From: Rickettsiaceae bacterium 4572_127
GTDB taxonomy: Bacteria; Pseudomonadota; Alphaproteobacteria; Rs-D84; NBLK01
Assembly (NCBI GenBank): GCA_002084505.1
Contig: NBLK01000018.1
Span: 1 to 27,776 of the forward strand
Reading direction: 5' to 3'
Length of the DNA stretch: 27,776 nt
In this document: positions 1 to 7,617 of the stretch, piece by piece
How the letters are laid out: the number at the start of each line of letters is the position of its first letter
How positions within the stretch are numbered: the stretch's first letter is position 1
The notes under the pieces: model-generated
Seen by the model: only the letters and a program-made list of their open reading frames with translations
Database searches by the model: none
What the model was told of the DNA's origin: nothing
Program-made: the position numbers and the translations under genes

Positions 1-64
1 TTATTACTATTTATTAATTATTGTGAGATTCCTGCATAAACAGAAAATTCACTCGCAATACTTT

Positions 65-352
65 TTACCCCGCCCCAAAATATCTAAAGATATTTTGACC
101 CTCCCACAAGGGGTGGGTGATAGACCGAGTCATTCCTGCGAAGACAGGAATCTCACAATACAGAATCTTTCTTTTCTCACCTTCTATAAAAAACTAAAAA
201 TGATGAAGAAAATCCGTCTTTAATATATTTATTGTAGGGGCATTCCTTGTGGGTGCCCTAAAAAAACTAAAACATTGCGAAGCAATTCCGAATCATCACC
301 CACCCCTTGTGGGAGGGTCAAAATAGCTCTAGCTATTTTGGGGAGGGGTCAT
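65..352. repeat. composite repeat element with inverted ends
   Basis: The left end (65-127) and the right end (about 293-352) are inverted copies of one palindromic unit: an outer CCCC(G/A)CCCC / GGGG arm, an inner hairpin built on AAAATA...TATTTT, then CCCACAAGGGG. Between them lie an ATTCCTGCGAAGACAGGAAT palindrome (132-151), a TATTGTAGGGGCA motif and a GGGTGCCCT motif. Bases 132-352 match, in reverse complement, 19184-19409. The element has no coding capacity I trust. It resembles a MITE or a REP/RPE-type compound repeat; that class assignment is inference. Confidence 0.75.
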
Positions 353-843
353 TTTCCCCTATTCGTTATATATTGAAACCGCCCTGTTTTCTTCCATTCC
401 AGAAATGCATTTACAAATCTTTGGGTGCCTTTGCGAAACTTATATTTTTCATCAGTTAAATCTAGCCAACCTAGTTCTTTAATTTCTGTTTTATCCATTA
501 CTATTTTACCGCTATAATCTTTAGTCCAAAAAGACATGGAATGCAAAAATATATTATATTTTTTATTTTTCAAATTAGGGTCATCTCTAATAGCAAATGG
601 AACTAAATTTTTTACATCTAAATTTGTTTCTTCTTTTACTTCACGAGTTCCACACTGCCAAAGAGATTCATTGTCATCAGATAAACCACCAATGTTTCTC
701 CAAAAATCATGACTAAATCCTTTATGCATTAGAATTTCTCCTTTTGCATTTTCGATAAATACATTCGCTCCGGGGAGAATCAATAAATCATTTCCAATAC
801 CGCTTTCACGAAGCCGTTTCCAATATTCTATTTTATTTTTCAT
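349..843 (-). CDS. NUDIX hydrolase
   Basis: A 164-residue NUDIX hydrolase that probably cleaves a nucleoside diphosphate linked to another group; the substrate cannot be read from the sequence. The NUDIX box is clear: GLSDDNE, seven residues, then REVKEET followed by N-L. It fits Gx5Ex7REUxEExGU except that the usual Gly is Asn. A hydrophobic strand (LLILPGANVFIENAKGEIL) precedes the box as the family requires. The gene is last in the minus-strand run, 76 nt after engB. No Shine-Dalgarno sequence precedes the ATG, and a possible promoter ends 6 nt upstream, so it may also be transcribed alone as a leaderless mRNA. The stop codon TGA falls inside the GC-rich arm of the adjacent repeat, so the last residues or the stop may have been set by the repeat's arrival. 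Confidence 0.88.
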   Translation of the reverse strand: MKNKIEYWKRLRESGIGNDLLILPGANVFIENAKGEILMHKGFSHDFWRNIGGLSDDNESLWQCGTREVKEETNLDVKNLVPFAIRDDPNLKNKKYNIFLHSMSFWTKDYSGKIVMDKTEIKELGWLDLTDEKYKFRKGTQRFVNAFLEWKKTGRFQYITNRGK

Positions 844-849
844 AAAGAA

Positions 850-878
850 ACTTTACAAGATTTTTAGAAACAATGCAA
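850..878 (-). promoter_or_regulatory. possible leaderless promoter for NUDIX gene
   Basis: On the minus strand, -35 TTGCAT (873-878) and -10 TAAAGT (850-855) are separated by 17 bp. The -10 box ends 6 nt before the ATG, which would put the transcript start on or next to the start codon. The box matches are moderate. Confidence 0.35.
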
Positions 879-919
879 ATCATTTCTACCGATTTTTGCT
901 ACATTTGGATAGATGTTTT

Positions 920-1471
920 TTAACTTGATATATTTAAGAGCTCATTCTTAAGAAGTTTTAGGTTCGTTCCTTTTTCAGAACTTGTGGAAATAAAAGTCGG
1001 GAAAAGCGCAGGATGATCATCTAGAATTTTAGATATTTTTTTCTCTTCTTTTTCCAACGAAGTTTTTGAAATTTTATCTATTTTAGTCAAAATAATTTGA
1101 TAAGTAATTGCACATTCATCTAGCATTTTCATCATTTCTGAATCTACTTTTTTAATTCCATGACGAGAATCGATCAGTAAAAAAACTTGTTTCAAAACAG
1201 TTCGCCCTCGCAAATAATCCTTCATAACACCTTGCCAACTAGCCACTAATTTCTTTGGAGCCTTAGCATATCCATACCCCGGCAAATCCACCAACATAAT
1301 TTTTTCTTCCCAATTGAAAAAGTTTAGACTTTGAGTTCTCCCTGGTGTAGAAGAAGTTCTCGCCAATTTATGTGTTTTTGTGAGAGCATTTATAAGTGAA
1401 GATTTTCCGACATTAGACCGCCCTACGAATGCAATTTCAGGAATAAAAACTGGCTTCTCATCTATCCACAT
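920..1471 (-). CDS. engB: ribosome-biogenesis GTP-binding protein EngB (YihA/YsxC)
   Basis: This 183-residue TrmE-Era-EngA-EngB-Septin family GTPase acts in large ribosomal subunit assembly. All motifs are visible: G1 GRSNVGKS (17-24), G2 around TPGRTQ (42-47), G3 DLPG (62-65), G4 TKID (129-132) and G5 near STSSEKG (162-168). The N-terminus is short, with 16 residues before G1 where characterised homologues have about 25-28. An in-frame TGA lies three codons upstream of the ATG, so no longer start is possible. The start codon lies inside the last codons of the upstream Cys-rich gene (10-nt overlap), and a GAGGAG ribosome-binding sequence sits within that gene. EngB is often next to yidC; here two extra genes separate them. 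Identification is secure; the N-terminal shortening may be a consequence of that insertion. Confidence 0.97.
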   Translation of the reverse strand: MWIDEKPVFIPEIAFVGRSNVGKSSLINALTKTHKLARTSSTPGRTQSLNFFNWEEKIMLVDLPGYGYAKAPKKLVASWQGVMKDYLRGRTVLKQVFLLIDSRHGIKKVDSEMMKMLDECAITYQIILTKIDKISKTSLEKEEKKISKILDDHPALFPTFISTSSEKGTNLKLLKNELLNISS

Positions 1472-1956
1472 TTTAACTCAAACTCCTCACATTCTTGAAC
1501 ATAAATAGGAACTTTTATTTTATTTACTTCAACAAATCCATTGGTTGTTTGCTCATTTGATAAAATTTTATTACGAAAATGTTTTTTGAAAAAAGCAGGT
1601 GGGAATTTATTTTGTTTTTTTAAGAAAATCTTATTAACATTTTCAGTAACATATTTCCCAAAAAGAAGAAAGAATTTATGTCTTTTTATATCTTTTTTTA
1701 TTTTTGAAAATTCTATAACAGAATGATTTATTTTTTCTAAGATTTCAATAAGAATTTCATCAAAAGTATTTAGCTTATGTTCAAATATCCAAGTATAATG
1801 TTTATGTTCTATGTAATTAGCAATTTTTTCATTTTCATTAAAATAAAAATCTACACTTAATATAATTTTATCACGGCAATACTGATTCACATCACATCCA
1901 CCACAAAAAGTTTCTTTATATTTTGAGCAAAGTTCAGTATAATTTATTTTATTCAT
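1462..1956 (-). CDS. uncharacterised Cys-rich protein, partner of AAA ATPase
   Basis: A 164-residue protein I do not recognise. Its N-terminus carries a cysteine cluster, C-x8-C-x2-C-x5-C (CSKYKETFCGGCDVNQYC), suggesting a bound zinc ion or iron-sulfur cluster. It also has an HKHYTWIFEHK stretch, a long basic and aromatic middle, and two further cysteines near the end (QECEEFELKCG). There is no signal peptide or membrane segment. I see no HNH, TOPRIM or PIN signature, so it is not evidently a PtuB- or RloB-type effector. Its start overlaps the ATPase stop (8 nt) and its stop overlaps the engB start (10 nt), so it is translationally coupled on both sides. The pairing with an SMC-like ATPase suggests a joint role, perhaps in defence; this is inference. 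Confidence 0.72.
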   Translation of the reverse strand: MNKINYTELCSKYKETFCGGCDVNQYCRDKIILSVDFYFNENEKIANYIEHKHYTWIFEHKLNTFDEILIEILEKINHSVIEFSKIKKDIKRHKFFLLFGKYVTENVNKIFLKKQNKFPPAFFKKHFRNKILSNEQTTNGFVEVNKIKVPIYVQECEEFELKCG

Positions 1957-3175
1957 TTTTCAAAAACTCGAAGAATTTATCTGTTGGATCAACCAAATTT
2001 TTGAAAATTACATTCATTTCTGAAGTTTTTTCTTTTATATTACTATAATTTGTTTTTTCTATTTTTTCAGCTAGATAAAAACTAGTTTTATTTTTGATTT
2101 CATTTTTCCCACTAAATAAATTTATAGCCTGAATGAAATCTGAACTATGAGAAGTAATCAGAAAAGTAAATCCATCTTTAGTCATTTTGCAGATTATTTC
2201 AGCATATTTTATTTGCCAAGCAGGGTGCAAATGATTTTCTGGTTCGTCTAAAACAATCAAACTGTCTTTTCCAATCATTCCAGTTTTTAGTAATATATAT
2301 AAAAGCCCAAATGATTTTGTTCCACTTGCTATGTTATGAATTTCAAGTTCATCAGAATCATTATTTACTTTATATTTTAGTTCTCCATTTTTACCAACGA
2401 CAAACTCACCACCATTAAAAATATTTTCAAACTCTTTTAATATATTTTTATAAAAAGTTTCAGTTAATAATTTCTTTGTAGCATTATTTTTTTTTTCTAT
2501 TAAATCTTCAGTGTATTTTGAATTTGGTTTTTTATAATTTTCTAAGACATAAGGATTATCAATAAACACTATATCATTGAACGACATGCCTAAATTTTTA
2601 GTTTCAAAATTAGACTTTAACTTATTATTCGTAATTTCATACGATAATATTTTTTTATCACCGTGTTTATAATCTATTGTTGCAAGATCACCTTTGTAAA
2701 CAGAATTATTCAAGTTTCCAAAAAAAGTTAAAGCAGATGCTCTTCTTGAAATTTCATCAATTTTTTCTATTTCTGTTTCTTCTTTTCTTAAAAACGCAAT
2801 TGCTTTTTTTATATCTTCATTTGTTTCAGCGACATTAGCTAACTTCATTTTTTCTAAAACTTCCAACAAATTGCTTTTTGCAATTTGTTGTCTAAACCTA
2901 AAAGGCAATAAATTTTCCATTTCTTTTTTTAGCGTAACATTATCTGATTTTCGTTGAAAGACTTGCATTAACTTATAGAAATACTCCCTATAAAATGTAT
3001 CTAATTTTATTTTTTCAAATTCATCAGGATATTCTTTAAGAGAAGAAATTATTGAAAATAAAGCTTTTCCAACTGTTGATTTTCCAGTATCGTTTTTTCC
3101 AGCGATTAAAGTTAAACCATCTAATTTAACTTCTGCCTCTTTGATTTTTCCAAAATTTTTTAATTTTATTTCCAT
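1949..3175 (-). CDS. AAA/ABC-type ATPase (AAA_15/AAA_21-like), possible defence protein
   Basis: This 408-residue cytoplasmic ATPase is of the OLD/RecF-like class with a split nucleotide-binding domain. Visible features are an N-terminal strand (MEIKLKNFGKIKEAEVKL), Walker A GKNDTGKST (26-34), a long helical charged insert (about 40-270), a signature-like IASGTKSFG (282-290), Walker B LIVLDE (306-311) followed by PENHLHPAWQ, and a switch histidine in TSHS (341-344). Stand-alone ATPases of this shape are known from phage-defence systems such as Septu, AbiL/RloAB and PARIS, where an adjacent small gene encodes the effector. Here the small gene is the Cys-rich protein, overlapping by 8 nt. The pair starts 18 nt after yidC. 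The ATPase fold is sure; a defence role is inferred from architecture and context only. Confidence 0.88.
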   Translation of the reverse strand: MEIKLKNFGKIKEAEVKLDGLTLIAGKNDTGKSTVGKALFSIISSLKEYPDEFEKIKLDTFYREYFYKLMQVFQRKSDNVTLKKEMENLLPFRFRQQIAKSNLLEVLEKMKLANVAETNEDIKKAIAFLRKEETEIEKIDEISRRASALTFFGNLNNSVYKGDLATIDYKHGDKKILSYEITNNKLKSNFETKNLGMSFNDIVFIDNPYVLENYKKPNSKYTEDLIEKKNNATKKLLTETFYKNILKEFENIFNGGEFVVGKNGELKYKVNNDSDELEIHNIASGTKSFGLLYILLKTGMIGKDSLIVLDEPENHLHPAWQIKYAEIICKMTKDGFTFLITSHSSDFIQAINLFSGKNEIKNKTSFYLAEKIEKTNYSNIKEKTSEMNVIFKNLVDPTDKFFEFLKNE

Positions 3176-3193
3176 AAATTATTCCTTTCTTTT

Positions 3194-4753
3194 TTAATCC
3201 ATATTTCGTTGGATTATATATGTTTGGGCGAGGGAGAAAACATTACTCATCATCCAATAAAGAACCAATCCAGCAGGCAATCCACCAAACATTAAAACAA
3301 AAATTATCGGCAAATATGACATAATTTTATTTTTTGGAGCGGTAGAAGTTGTCCCTTGAATTTTCTGTTGAACCCACATTGCTAGCCCCATTAAAATCGG
3401 CAAAATCCCAACTGCTGGCAACCACTCAGGAACTGCAAAAGGAATCGCTCCAAATAAATTAAATAACGAAGTCGGATCGGCTTGCGAAAGATCTTTAATA
3501 TACAAAAATCCCGCTTGTCGTAAATCAAACGACACCATCAAAACTCTATAAAGTGCAAAGAAAATCGGCACTTGCAAAAGCATCGGAACACAACCACCCG
3601 CAGGCGAAACTTTATTAGTCTTATACAACTTCATCATTTCTTGTTGGAGTTTAATTTTATTACTCGCAAACTTAGCTTGAAGTGCTTTTATTTTTGGTTG
3701 CAGATCTTTCATTTTCGCCATAGCAACTAGGCTTTTTTTAGAAAGTGGATACAATGCAAGACGAATCAAAAGTGTTAGCAAAATAATCGCCCAGCCCATG
3801 TTTCCTAACAACTTCCCAAGCCAATGAAGTCCTTGTGCTAGTGGTTTTGAAATCACAAAAAGCCATCCATAATCTATCGATTTAGACAGAAACTCAAAGC
3901 CTTCTTTTTCTGCAATTAACAAAACATTTTCCTGCTTTGGTCCTGCATAAATTTTTGTAAAAACAGTTTTTGAATCACCTGAATTTAATATAATTTCCTT
4001 AGTCTGAAAATCCGCTTGGCTTTCTATTTCTGTCGCTGAAAAATTAACTGTCGGAGCAATCGCATCGGTCTTCAAAATTGTTTGTGTATAGTGATTCGTC
4101 CAACCAAACCAACCTGTTGCATTTGCTATTTTTTCGTTCTGCTCTTGCAGATCATCAATATCATAATCTGTAAAATCTCCACCTAAATATCCAGTCCAAC
4201 CTTGATGAACATAACCAGAATTAGGAATTGTTTTATTAACCAGTCGTCCATAAGCCCAAACTTTTTCTGCATTACTACCTGTGTTTTTCACTCTTTGTTC
4301 AACACTTAAAATATGATTATCTTTTGTTAAAAATTTAATTTCATATTTTAAATTCTTAACTATTTGTTGTAAAATTATTTGATTCGAATCACTGCTAATT
4401 TTTTTCCATTTTTTTGCAGTTGAAGATTTAATTTTCTCATCACCTAAAAATCCAAATTCAACAAAAAAATCGTTATTTATTAAAGATATATTTTCTTCTT
4501 TTTTAGAAGTTTTATAAATATCTTTTAGCAAAACAGAATCAAGCCTTGCATTATTTATATCAAATTCTCCTTTAAGAAATTTATTTTGAAAAGAAATTGG
4601 ATTGCGAATCACTTCAACTTTTTTTTCAATTTGTTGTGTTTTTTCTTCATTTGTTATTTCTTTTTTTGGAGGAAAAATCCACTGCATTAATAATAATGAA
4701 ATTAGAAAAAATATCGTTAATTTTAAGAATTGAACTTTTTTATTTTGTTGCAT
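3194..4753 (-). CDS. yidC: membrane protein insertase YidC
   Basis: YidC inserts and folds inner-membrane proteins with or without SecYEG. The 519-residue protein has the Gram-negative layout: an N-terminal transmembrane helix (about 10-25, ending LLMQWIFPP), a large periplasmic beta-rich domain (about 30-300), then the conserved five-helix core. The core begins at GWLFVISKPLAQGLHWLG and includes LLIRLALYPLSKKS, whose Arg is the groove arginine, a cytoplasmic helical hairpin (MKDLQPKIKALQAKF), PAGGCVPMLLQVPIFFALY, and closing helices with LPAGLVLYW. The basic tail is short. The start overlaps the msbA-like stop by 14 nt, so the two are translationally coupled. The usual rnpA/rpmH neighbours are absent. 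Confidence 0.98.
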   Translation of the reverse strand: MQQNKKVQFLKLTIFFLISLLLMQWIFPPKKEITNEEKTQQIEKKVEVIRNPISFQNKFLKGEFDINNARLDSVLLKDIYKTSKKEENISLINNDFFVEFGFLGDEKIKSSTAKKWKKISSDSNQIILQQIVKNLKYEIKFLTKDNHILSVEQRVKNTGSNAEKVWAYGRLVNKTIPNSGYVHQGWTGYLGGDFTDYDIDDLQEQNEKIANATGWFGWTNHYTQTILKTDAIAPTVNFSATEIESQADFQTKEIILNSGDSKTVFTKIYAGPKQENVLLIAEKEGFEFLSKSIDYGWLFVISKPLAQGLHWLGKLLGNMGWAIILLTLLIRLALYPLSKKSLVAMAKMKDLQPKIKALQAKFASNKIKLQQEMMKLYKTNKVSPAGGCVPMLLQVPIFFALYRVLMVSFDLRQAGFLYIKDLSQADPTSLFNLFGAIPFAVPEWLPAVGILPILMGLAMWVQQKIQGTTSTAPKNKIMSYLPIIFVLMFGGLPAGLVLYWMMSNVFSLAQTYIIQRNMD

Positions 4754-6554
4754 TTTTTTCCTTCTTTTTTAATTGCATTTGATAGAGCTTTGAATAATAA
4801 CCTTTTTTCTTCAAAAGCTCGTTATGATCTCCTTGTTCTATAACTTTTCCGTCATCAATAACTATGATTTTATCAGCATTTATAATAGTAGAAAGTCGGT
4901 GAGCAATCACTAATGTCGTACGGTTTTTCATTAAAGTTTGCAGAGCTTTTTGAACTACTGATTCAGACTTTGTATCAAGTGCAGAAGTTGCTTCATCTAA
5001 CAATAAAATCGGAGCATTTTTCAATAAAGCCCGTGCTATTGAAATTCGCTGTTTTTGCCCACCTGACAATCGTCCTCCTCTTTCACCTACATTTTCTTTA
5101 TATCCATTTTTAAATTTTGTAATAAACCCATGAGCTGCAGCATGTTTTGCTGATTGAACAATATCCTCATGTCTTACATTTTCATCATTAGAACCATAAG
5201 CTATATTTTCAGCAATAGAACCACCAAAAAGCATTGTGTCCTGAGTAACAAAAGCCATGTGTTTTCGCATAGATTTTAGAGATAAATCTTTTATATTTTT
5301 ACCATTAATTTTAATTGTCCCTTTTTCAACCTCATAAAAACGAGGAATTAAATTCATTATAGTTGTTTTTCCTCCACCTGAAATTCCAACTAATGCTACC
5401 GTTTTTCCAGCAGGAACTTCAAACGAGATATTTTGTAAAACCTTTTTTTTATGACCATCTTGGTGATATGAAAAATCTACATTTTTAAACGAAATTTTTG
5501 CTTTTTTTGTAGAAAGCTCAACAGCATTTTTTTTATCAAAAATTTCTGCTTTTTTGTCTAATAAACTAAATAATCTTTCAGTTCCTTTCATAGCAGTTTG
5601 CATTTGAATAAATGTTCCTGAGAGAGATTTCAAAGGTCTATAACAAGCAAAAAGCATAGCTAAAAATGCAACTAAATCACCTGTCGTAATTATACCACTT
5701 GATACTTGAGCCGCCCCCAAAATCAAAGCCCCCGCAATAGCAAATCCACCCAATGTTTCCATAATAGGACGAGAACGAGCAGAAATTTTTAATCCTTTTT
5801 TTTCAATTTTTAACAGCCCTGATAAAACTTTATGAGCTTTATTTTTTTCAAAATCTTCTTTTCCATATATTTTCACAACTGGTATACTTTGTAAAATCTG
5901 CATAAAAAATGTAGTAAAATTTTCATGAATTATCATAGTTTTTCCGAAAATAGCTCTATATTTTCTTCCTAAACTTGCTAATGGAAAAGCAATCGCCGGA
6001 AGAAGAACAAAAATAATTAAAGACATTTGAGGAGAAAGATAAACCATATAGCAAACCATCGCAATTATAGTTAGAATATCTTTCGCAAACTTAGTAAAAA
6101 ACGACTGCAAAACTGCATTAATTACAGCACTATCCATACTAAAAAGAGTTGATAGTCTTCCAAAAGATTGTCTTCCAAAAAAAGCTAAATCCATATCTAA
6201 AAATTTCTTGAAAACTCGTATCTGCATCTCACGAGTCGCCTTTAATCCAGTCATTCCCATTATGTAAACATGAGCGTATAATGCCATGCTTTTTAAGAAA
6301 AAAACACCTATGATTTGTAAAGCAATCCAGCCCATAAAAACATGATCTTTTTCAAAAAAAGCCTTGTCAAAAGTTGGTTTTAATAGAGATAAACTATATG
6401 CTTCTCCACCTGCGGAAATCAGCATAAAACCAAAAGCTATAAAAACAGAAACAACATATTTTTTTAGTGCTGTATTCCAAAGCCTTTTGAAAAGATAAAT
6501 ATCTCTTCTAGTAAAATCAAAACTTTTTGATAATTTTTCTCTTATTTTTCCCAT
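4740..6554 (-). CDS. MsbA-like lipid ABC exporter (fused permease and ATPase)
   Basis: A 604-residue half-transporter that, as a homodimer, would flip lipid A core or a related lipid across the inner membrane. The N-terminal half (about 30-310) is a six-helix exporter domain. The C-terminal ATPase has Walker A GISGGGKTT (390-398), Q-loop Q438, signature LSGGQ (496-500), Walker B ILLLDE (516-521), D-loop SALD and H-loop H552. Placement with yidC and the presence of lptF elsewhere in the window fit lipopolysaccharide export, but MsbA cannot be told with certainty from multidrug exporters by motif alone. It overlaps the nucleotidase stop upstream by 13 nt and the yidC start downstream by 14 nt. 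Confidence 0.9.
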   Translation of the reverse strand: MGKIREKLSKSFDFTRRDIYLFKRLWNTALKKYVVSVFIAFGFMLISAGGEAYSLSLLKPTFDKAFFEKDHVFMGWIALQIIGVFFLKSMALYAHVYIMGMTGLKATREMQIRVFKKFLDMDLAFFGRQSFGRLSTLFSMDSAVINAVLQSFFTKFAKDILTIIAMVCYMVYLSPQMSLIIFVLLPAIAFPLASLGRKYRAIFGKTMIIHENFTTFFMQILQSIPVVKIYGKEDFEKNKAHKVLSGLLKIEKKGLKISARSRPIMETLGGFAIAGALILGAAQVSSGIITTGDLVAFLAMLFACYRPLKSLSGTFIQMQTAMKGTERLFSLLDKKAEIFDKKNAVELSTKKAKISFKNVDFSYHQDGHKKKVLQNISFEVPAGKTVALVGISGGGKTTIMNLIPRFYEVEKGTIKINGKNIKDLSLKSMRKHMAFVTQDTMLFGGSIAENIAYGSNDENVRHEDIVQSAKHAAAHGFITKFKNGYKENVGERGGRLSGGQKQRISIARALLKNAPILLLDEATSALDTKSESVVQKALQTLMKNRTTLVIAHRLSTIINADKIIVIDDGKVIEQGDHNELLKKKGYYSKLYQMQLKKKEKNATK

Positions 6555-7093
6555 TTTTTCTCCAATTCTTTTAAATCAATTAGTGCTTGCTCTGCTGTTT
6601 TAAATAAAATTCCAATTCCACCTGCGTCTTCCCAACTTTCTATATTTTTTATTCTGTCATCTATTAAAATTTGTTTGCTTTTTTCTTTATCTACAAAACT
6701 AGATTTTAGTGAACTTTCAGTGCAAATAAATCTATCTAATTGTTTTTGTCCTATGTGTTTTTTTACCCATATTTTTTTTCCAATCTCAGCATTCTTAAAT
6801 AGTGAATGATCCACTCCAAAAGTACTCGGAGCCGCTGTTAAAATATATGGATTGTAGTGCAAACAATAGTCGTAAAGCTCTTTTGTTTTCTCCATGAGAG
6901 GCAATTTTTCCCAAAAAGAGACACCTGTTTTATCTATTTTTTCATACATGTTGATTTTTAGTTTTTTATTCTCTTCATTTAGAAATTTTCCAGAATTATT
7001 TAATTTTTCTATAGAATATCCTAACTGTAAATTTTCAACTCCTTTAGCAAAATCGGCTAAAACCCCGTCCATATCAAAGTAAACTCTAAACAT
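6542..7093 (-). CDS. HAD-family 5'(3')-deoxyribonucleotidase-like protein
   Basis: This 183-residue haloacid-dehalogenase-fold phosphatase resembles the NT5C/YorS nucleotidase group, which dephosphorylates deoxynucleoside monophosphates. Motif I is FDMDGVLADF (6-15), with nucleophile D7 and acid/base D9. YILTAAPS provides the motif II Thr/Ser, and LIDDRIKNI near the C-terminus is the metal-binding motif IV. A helical cap lies between motifs I and II. It is the first gene of the seven-gene minus-strand run, with a strong AAGGAAGG ribosome-binding site and a good promoter about 64 nt upstream. Its stop overlaps the msbA-like start by 13 nt. The exact substrate is unknown. Confidence 0.85.
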   Translation of the reverse strand: MFRVYFDMDGVLADFAKGVENLQLGYSIEKLNNSGKFLNEENKKLKINMYEKIDKTGVSFWEKLPLMEKTKELYDYCLHYNPYILTAAPSTFGVDHSLFKNAEIGKKIWVKKHIGQKQLDRFICTESSLKSSFVDKEKSKQILIDDRIKNIESWEDAGGIGILFKTAEQALIDLKELEKKWEK

Positions 7094-7156
7094 TTTTACC
7101 TTCCTTAGAAAAATACAAAATCTTTGATTTCTATATTTTTCTCAATTTTGAAAATT

Positions 7157-7185
7157 AGTATAATTCATTAACTCTCTTTTGTAAA
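7157..7185 (-). promoter_or_regulatory. sigma70-type promoter of the nucleotidase-msbA-yidC run
   Basis: On the minus strand, TTTACA (7180-7185) and TATACT (7157-7162) are 17 bp apart, about 64 nt before the first ATG. The -10 region overlaps a TATAAT read on the plus strand (7159-7164), which lacks a convincing -35. Confidence 0.6.
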
Positions 7186-7196
7186 GAGCTTATAAA

Positions 7197-7213
7197 TATA
7201 GTAAATCTAAATA
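7197..7213 (+). repeat. solitary copy of TATAGTAAATCTAAATA terminus
   Basis: TATAGTAAATCTAAATA is identical to the end sequence of the repeats at 18102, 18422 and (inverted) 18499. Here only the terminus is present, just ahead of the prepilin genes. It may be an element remnant or an insertion scar. Confidence 0.55.
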
Positions 7214-7314
7214 ACAACGGGACGATATGAAATTATTTTTTTTTCTAATCTATTTTTTACTAAGGACTATCTTTTTCATTTGCAATTTATCTTTTCTTGT
7301 ATATTCTTTTATTT

Positions 7315-7617
7315 ATGGGAGAAAGAGGAAATTTACTATTAGAAGTTTTATTGGTCATGGCTATTTTAATTATAGCTATTCCCTTTATGATGCAAAAAGA
7401 ATTCAAACGACGAGAAACAGGACAAAACCAAGCTATCTCACATAAAATCCGACAACTTGGGGCATCAGCACTAGCATATATGAGAGACCGCCCTACTCTA
7501 AATGATGGAATAACAATTCTTCGTGATAGCACTTTAATTTCTACCTTAAAACCCTACGGACTATCATCTTATTTCAAAACTTACGATAGATTTTCTCCGA
7601 CGAAGAAAAATGGCTGA
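7315..7617 (+). pseudogene. N-terminal part of split type IV prepilin-like gene
   Basis: The 100-residue product begins MGERG then NLLLEVLLVMAILIIAIPF. This is a class III (prepilin) signal with Gly at -1 and Glu at +5 of the mature protein, followed by a hydrophobic helix with Pro at +18. PilD-type peptidase should process it at the inner membrane. I chose the ATG at 7315 over 7297 because it gives a 5-residue leader like that of the third paralogue; neither has a good ribosome-binding site. The frame ends at TGA after DRFSPTKKNG, where the paralogues continue. The missing remainder is in the next ORF, in the +1 frame, and the join lacks roughly 35-45 residues found in the paralogues. One internal deletion would explain both losses. 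Translational re-initiation is an alternative. Confidence 0.7.

Noticed and set aside
23..223. 66-residue open frame in the first repeat element
   Set aside because: It runs through palindromic repeat sequence, has no ribosome-binding site and resembles no protein family.
7159..7164. TATAAT as a plus-strand promoter for the prepilin genes
   Set aside because: The -35 position holds only a T-run; the same bases form the minus-strand -10 of a much better promoter.
7227..7445. 72-residue hydrophobic open frame ahead of the first prepilin gene
   Set aside because: It is in a different frame from the prepilin, overlaps its conserved N-terminal helix and ends inside it; most likely a by-product of AT-rich DNA.
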